DNA of 7,192 bases from Eubacterium sp. (lineage in GTDB: Bacteria > Bacillota > Clostridia > Lachnospirales > Lachnospiraceae). Positions 5,540-7,192 of this stretch are shown one piece after another. The notes beneath the pieces are model-generated. The model was given only the letters and a program-made list of their open reading frames with translations. It was not told the DNA's origin and ran no database searches. Where the stretch lies: assembly GCA_017616955.1 (NCBI GenBank), contig JAFZXD010000123.1, positions 1 to 7,192 on the forward strand, given 5' to 3'. The stretch's first letter is position 1, and every line of letters begins with the position of its first letter. A program made the translations under genes and the position numbers.

Positions 5540-5614
5540 GATTCCGATAAAGAATCCAAACGCTCCTTCCCTTGCTCATGAAACATATTATTATATATTT
5601 TTCTTGAGAAGGAG
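5540..5614 (+). promoter_or_regulatory. Candidate RNA thermometer in the hsp20 leader
   Basis: The Shine-Dalgarno region GAAGGAG (5608-5614) is perfectly complementary to CTCCTTC (5563-5569). An inner stem can stack: CTCA-T-GAAA (5575-5583) with TTTC-T-TGAG (5600-5608), sharing one base with the outer stem, around an AT-rich loop. A separate small hairpin, GATTC (5540-5544) with GAATC (5552-5556), lies upstream. A TTGCT at 5572-5576 resembles the U(U/C)GCU anti-ribosome-site motif of ROSE thermometers. Such folds melt on warming and free the ribosome site of small heat-shock genes. This reading is by eye, without energy calculation. Confidence 0.5.
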
Positions 5615-5623
5615 GAATGACTT

Positions 5624-6070
5624 ATGTTACTACCTAGTATTTTTGGAGAAAACTTATTGGATGATTGGATGGAATTTCCAAGGTTTGATTTCGGTGATAT
5701 TGACCGCAAGCTTTATGGAAAACGAGCTGCACAGGTCATGAAGACGGATGTGCATGAGCATGATGACAAGTACGAACTGGACATTGATTTGCCAGGATTT
5801 AAGAAAGATGAGATTAAGCTCACACTTGAAAATGGTTATCTGTCAGTAAGTGCTGCAAAGGGACTTGATAAGGATGAGAAAGACAAGAAAGGCAAGATTA
5901 TCCGTCAGGAACGTTATGCAGGTGCTATGCAGAGAAGCTTCTATGTAGGAGATGCAGTTAAACAGGAAGATGTAAAGGCTAAGTTCGAGGATGGAGTGCT
6001 AAAGCTTTCAATTCCAAAGAATGAAACAGAAAAACTTCCAGAAAAACAGTATATAGCCATTGAAGGATAA
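5624..6070 (+). CDS. Small heat-shock protein, Hsp20/alpha-crystallin family
   Basis: Small heat-shock proteins are ATP-independent holdases that assemble into large oligomers and keep unfolding proteins refoldable in the cytoplasm. The 148-residue product has the family layout: an aromatic N-terminal arm (LLDDWMEFPRFDF), an alpha-crystallin domain from about residue 38 to 133 with YELDIDLPGFKKDEIKLTLE and the hallmark KFEDGVLKLSIPK, and a C-terminal I-A-I motif (the I-x-I anchor used in oligomer assembly) just before the end. The start follows GAAGGAGG by eight bases. It is monocistronic: CIRCE and promoter in front, terminator behind. The leader may also fold over the ribosome site. Confidence 0.96.
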   Translation: MLLPSIFGENLLDDWMEFPRFDFGDIDRKLYGKRAAQVMKTDVHEHDDKYELDIDLPGFKKDEIKLTLENGYLSVSAAKGLDKDEKDKKGKIIRQERYAGAMQRSFYVGDAVKQEDVKAKFEDGVLKLSIPKNETEKLPEKQYIAIEG

Positions 6071-6082
6071 TATGTAATTAAT

Positions 6083-6132
6083 GGGATATCGTGGTTGTAC
6101 CTGATTGGGACGGCCGCGGTATCCCGTTTTTT
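6083..6132 (+). terminator. Intrinsic terminator after hsp20
   Basis: GGGATATCG (6083-6091) pairs with CGGTATCCC (6117-6125), nine pairs including one G-U, with an internal 25-base loop that can fold further, followed by G and six Ts (6127-6132). Confidence 0.85.
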
Positions 6133-6145
6133 ATATAATAGGAAA

Positions 6146-6163
6146 CTGCGCCTGACGGCGCAG
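6146..6163 (-). terminator. GC-rich hairpin, possible terminator for the - strand unit
   Basis: CTGCGCC (6146-6152) and GGCGCAG (6157-6163) pair perfectly around TGAC. On the - strand it is followed by TTTCC, a short tail, so it could end the transposase/accessory transcript or simply flank the insertion. Confidence 0.4.
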
Positions 6164-6216
6164 CCTTGAATGAAAGATGCCCGCCTTTGGGCGGGCATAG
6201 AAAGAACACGTTTGTT

Positions 6217-6390
6217 TTAGAAGATATAAAAACCTTCTTCTCCAAACTCATCGTCTTCATCTTCATTTAAAAAGTAATCCATGTCGAGCAGGTCGCTGTC
6301 ACTCATGTGTTTTATATCGTTGGCAGTCATCCCTTCAGGGGGATTTTGGATATATTTGTTTCTTAGTCTCTCGAGAAGTATTTTGTCCAT
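6217..6390 (-). CDS. Small acidic accessory ORF of the IS91-like element
   Basis: A 57-residue frame beginning MDKILLERLRNKYIQNPPEG and continuing MTANDIKHMSDSDLLDMDYF, with a very acidic C-terminal part (NEDEDDEFGEE) ending in GFYIF. On the - strand, GGAG stands eight bases before the ATG. It lies 58 bp after the transposase stop in the same direction, so the two are probably cotranscribed. The basic first half and acidic second half, with no membrane segment, suggest a small regulator or protein partner, but I know no characterised domain. The intact frame, sensible ribosome site and position suggest a real gene carried by the element. Confidence 0.65.
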   Translation of the reverse strand: MDKILLERLRNKYIQNPPEGMTANDIKHMSDSDLLDMDYFLNEDEDDEFGEEGFYIF

Positions 6391-6448
6391 AGTTTTTTCT
6401 CCGTTTTCTATTTATAGTATCACAGACGGAGAATACTGTGAAGTAAAC

Positions 6449-7192
6449 TTAAGCAGGAGCCCTGGCCTTTGCCATTGTTTTATTATACATTTCTTCGAGA
6501 GATATATGTTTATGATTATACTGAAGTTCTTGGAAAGACATTGTCTCTCCACAGTTAGGGCATTTTAAAGGATCGTATCCAAAGGACATAAAAATGTTAT
6601 TTCTCCAGTGAGAGTGACTTATGATGTATTTGCGATAACCCGGTTTTATAGCTCTGTTAAGTTTTGAAAGGGATTCTTTATGCTGGGCGTATATACCGTA
6701 GTACCGAATCATTTTGAAGTGTTTTTCGGGGATATGTCGAATTAGTCTTTCTATGAATTCAAGGGCAGGGATTGTTTCTTCTACATATTTATCATCTTCG
6801 TGCCTATTGTAATGAAATGTTACATTTTCACCATCGTACTTGTCGATGCGAGAAGTGGCTATTACGGGACGGCCTAGATATCTTCCGATATATTTGGTTA
6901 CAACTTTAGGATCACATCGGTTAGGTTTGGCGTAAACGTAAAAACCATGTTCATGGTTCCTGTAGCAAGAAGCTTTTACTCTTTTAAAATTGGGATCATC
7001 AATGTTCTTTTCCAATTCATTAAGCAGGACGGTTCGAAATGCATTTCTAAGATAAGTGTAGTTGAAATGAGTTTTAGCTCGCCACATACCAGATTTACCT
7101 ATGCCTCCTTCGGAGAGAAGACAGTGAATGTGAGGGTTCCATTTTAAATCTCTGCCAAAGGTGTGAAGAACAAGTATAAAGCCGGGAGTAAA
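6449..7192 (-). CDS. IS91-family HUH transposase (Y2_Tnp type), 5' end missing
   Basis: This enzyme nicks and joins single DNA strands at the element ends through tyrosines. The frame is open to the right edge: 247 residues are visible and the ATG at 7087 is internal. The extra upstream residues include HTFGRDLKWNPHIHCLLSEG, containing the metal-binding HUH motif (PHIH, codons at 7124-7135). Further on, TKYIGRYLGRPVIA carries two tyrosines four apart (codons 6890-6892 and 6878-6880), the spacing of the IS91 catalytic pair. The C-terminal part has RHIPEKHFKMIRYYGIYA, a family hallmark, and CPNCGETM, a single Cys-x2-Cys knuckle. It ends normally at 6449, and nothing in the visible part is broken. 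The N-terminal zinc-binding region lies outside the window. Confidence 0.93.
   Translation of the reverse strand, partial: FTPGFILVLHTFGRDLKWNPHIHCLLSEGGIGKSGMWRAKTHFNYTYLRNAFRTVLLNELEKNIDDPNFKRVKASCYRNHEHGFYVYAKPNRCDPKVVTKYIGRYLGRPVIATSRIDKYDGENVTFHYNRHEDDKYVEETIPALEFIERLIRHIPEKHFKMIRYYGIYAQHKESLSKLNRAIKPGYRKYIISHSHWRNNIFMSFGYDPLKCPNCGETMSFQELQYNHKHISLEEMYNKTMAKARAPA

Larger units (their letters stand above)
6169..7192 (-). mobile_element. IS91-like HUH insertion sequence, partial
   Basis: The unit comprises the transposase (off the right edge), a 57-residue accessory ORF and a terminal-like hairpin, ATGCCCGCC with GGCGGGCAT (6177-6198, loop of four). On the - strand this hairpin is followed by eight bases and then CAAG (complement of 6165-6168), one of the two tetramers, GAAC and CAAG, known to flank the right end of IS91. 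The outer boundary at 6169 is thus an inference; the element's other end is outside the window. IS91-type elements move by rolling-circle-like transfer and make no target duplication. Confidence 0.6.

Noticed and set aside
6146..6198. Two adjacent GC hairpins as a CRISPR or repeat array
   Set aside because: The two hairpins differ in sequence and there are only two, with no repeat-spacer periodicity.
5941..6266. Overlapping - strand frames of 85 and 62 residues near the hsp20 end
   Set aside because: They overlap the hsp20 coding strand, the terminator and hairpins, lack ribosome sites, and have no recognisable protein character.
6281..6568. 95-residue hydrophobic + strand frame
   Set aside because: It is the complement of the accessory ORF and transposase end, both of which have clear coding evidence on the - strand.

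Overview
The window looks like a chromosome segment of a low-to-moderate G+C anaerobic Firmicute, most probably a Lachnospiraceae member of the Butyrivibrio/Roseburia kind. This rests on the protein style (a trigger-factor-like protein with a Thr/Glu-rich tail, GreA, a class II LysS with an N-terminal insert), on strong AGGAGG-type ribosome sites, on a CIRCE heat-shock operator, and on a RepA_N-type replication-initiator remnant of the kind carried by Clostridia conjugative elements. The genus is inference.

Left part (1-3682) is core genome on the + strand: the 3' end of a trigger-factor-like FKBP peptidyl-prolyl isomerase, a tRNA-Leu(CAG) with its own likely promoter, greA (transcript-cleavage factor) and lysS (lysyl-tRNA synthetase). 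Two unexplained structured stretches sit here. One is a 17-bp hairpin that ends on the base before the tRNA. The other is a roughly 190-bp inverted-repeat element with nested small hairpins between the tRNA and greA.

Middle part (3683-5355) is accessory and looks like the scar of a mobile element. It holds short direct repeats just after lysS, a strong terminator, a repA pseudogene with an internal deletion and frame change, a ribosome site feeding a 13-codon stub, and an AT-rich gap. Then comes a compact three-gene run: two tandem paralogous small cysteine proteins sharing C-x3-C-x2-C-x2-C and Y-x2-YIDG, followed by an HD-domain hydrolase.

Right part (5356-7192) begins with an Hsp20 small heat-shock gene. 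Its promoter overlaps a CIRCE operator, and its leader can fold to bury the Shine-Dalgarno site, so control at both transcription and translation is plausible. A terminator follows. The last kilobase, on the - strand, is an IS91-like HUH transposase running off the right edge, with a downstream 57-residue acidic accessory ORF and GC-rich hairpins that may include the element's end.
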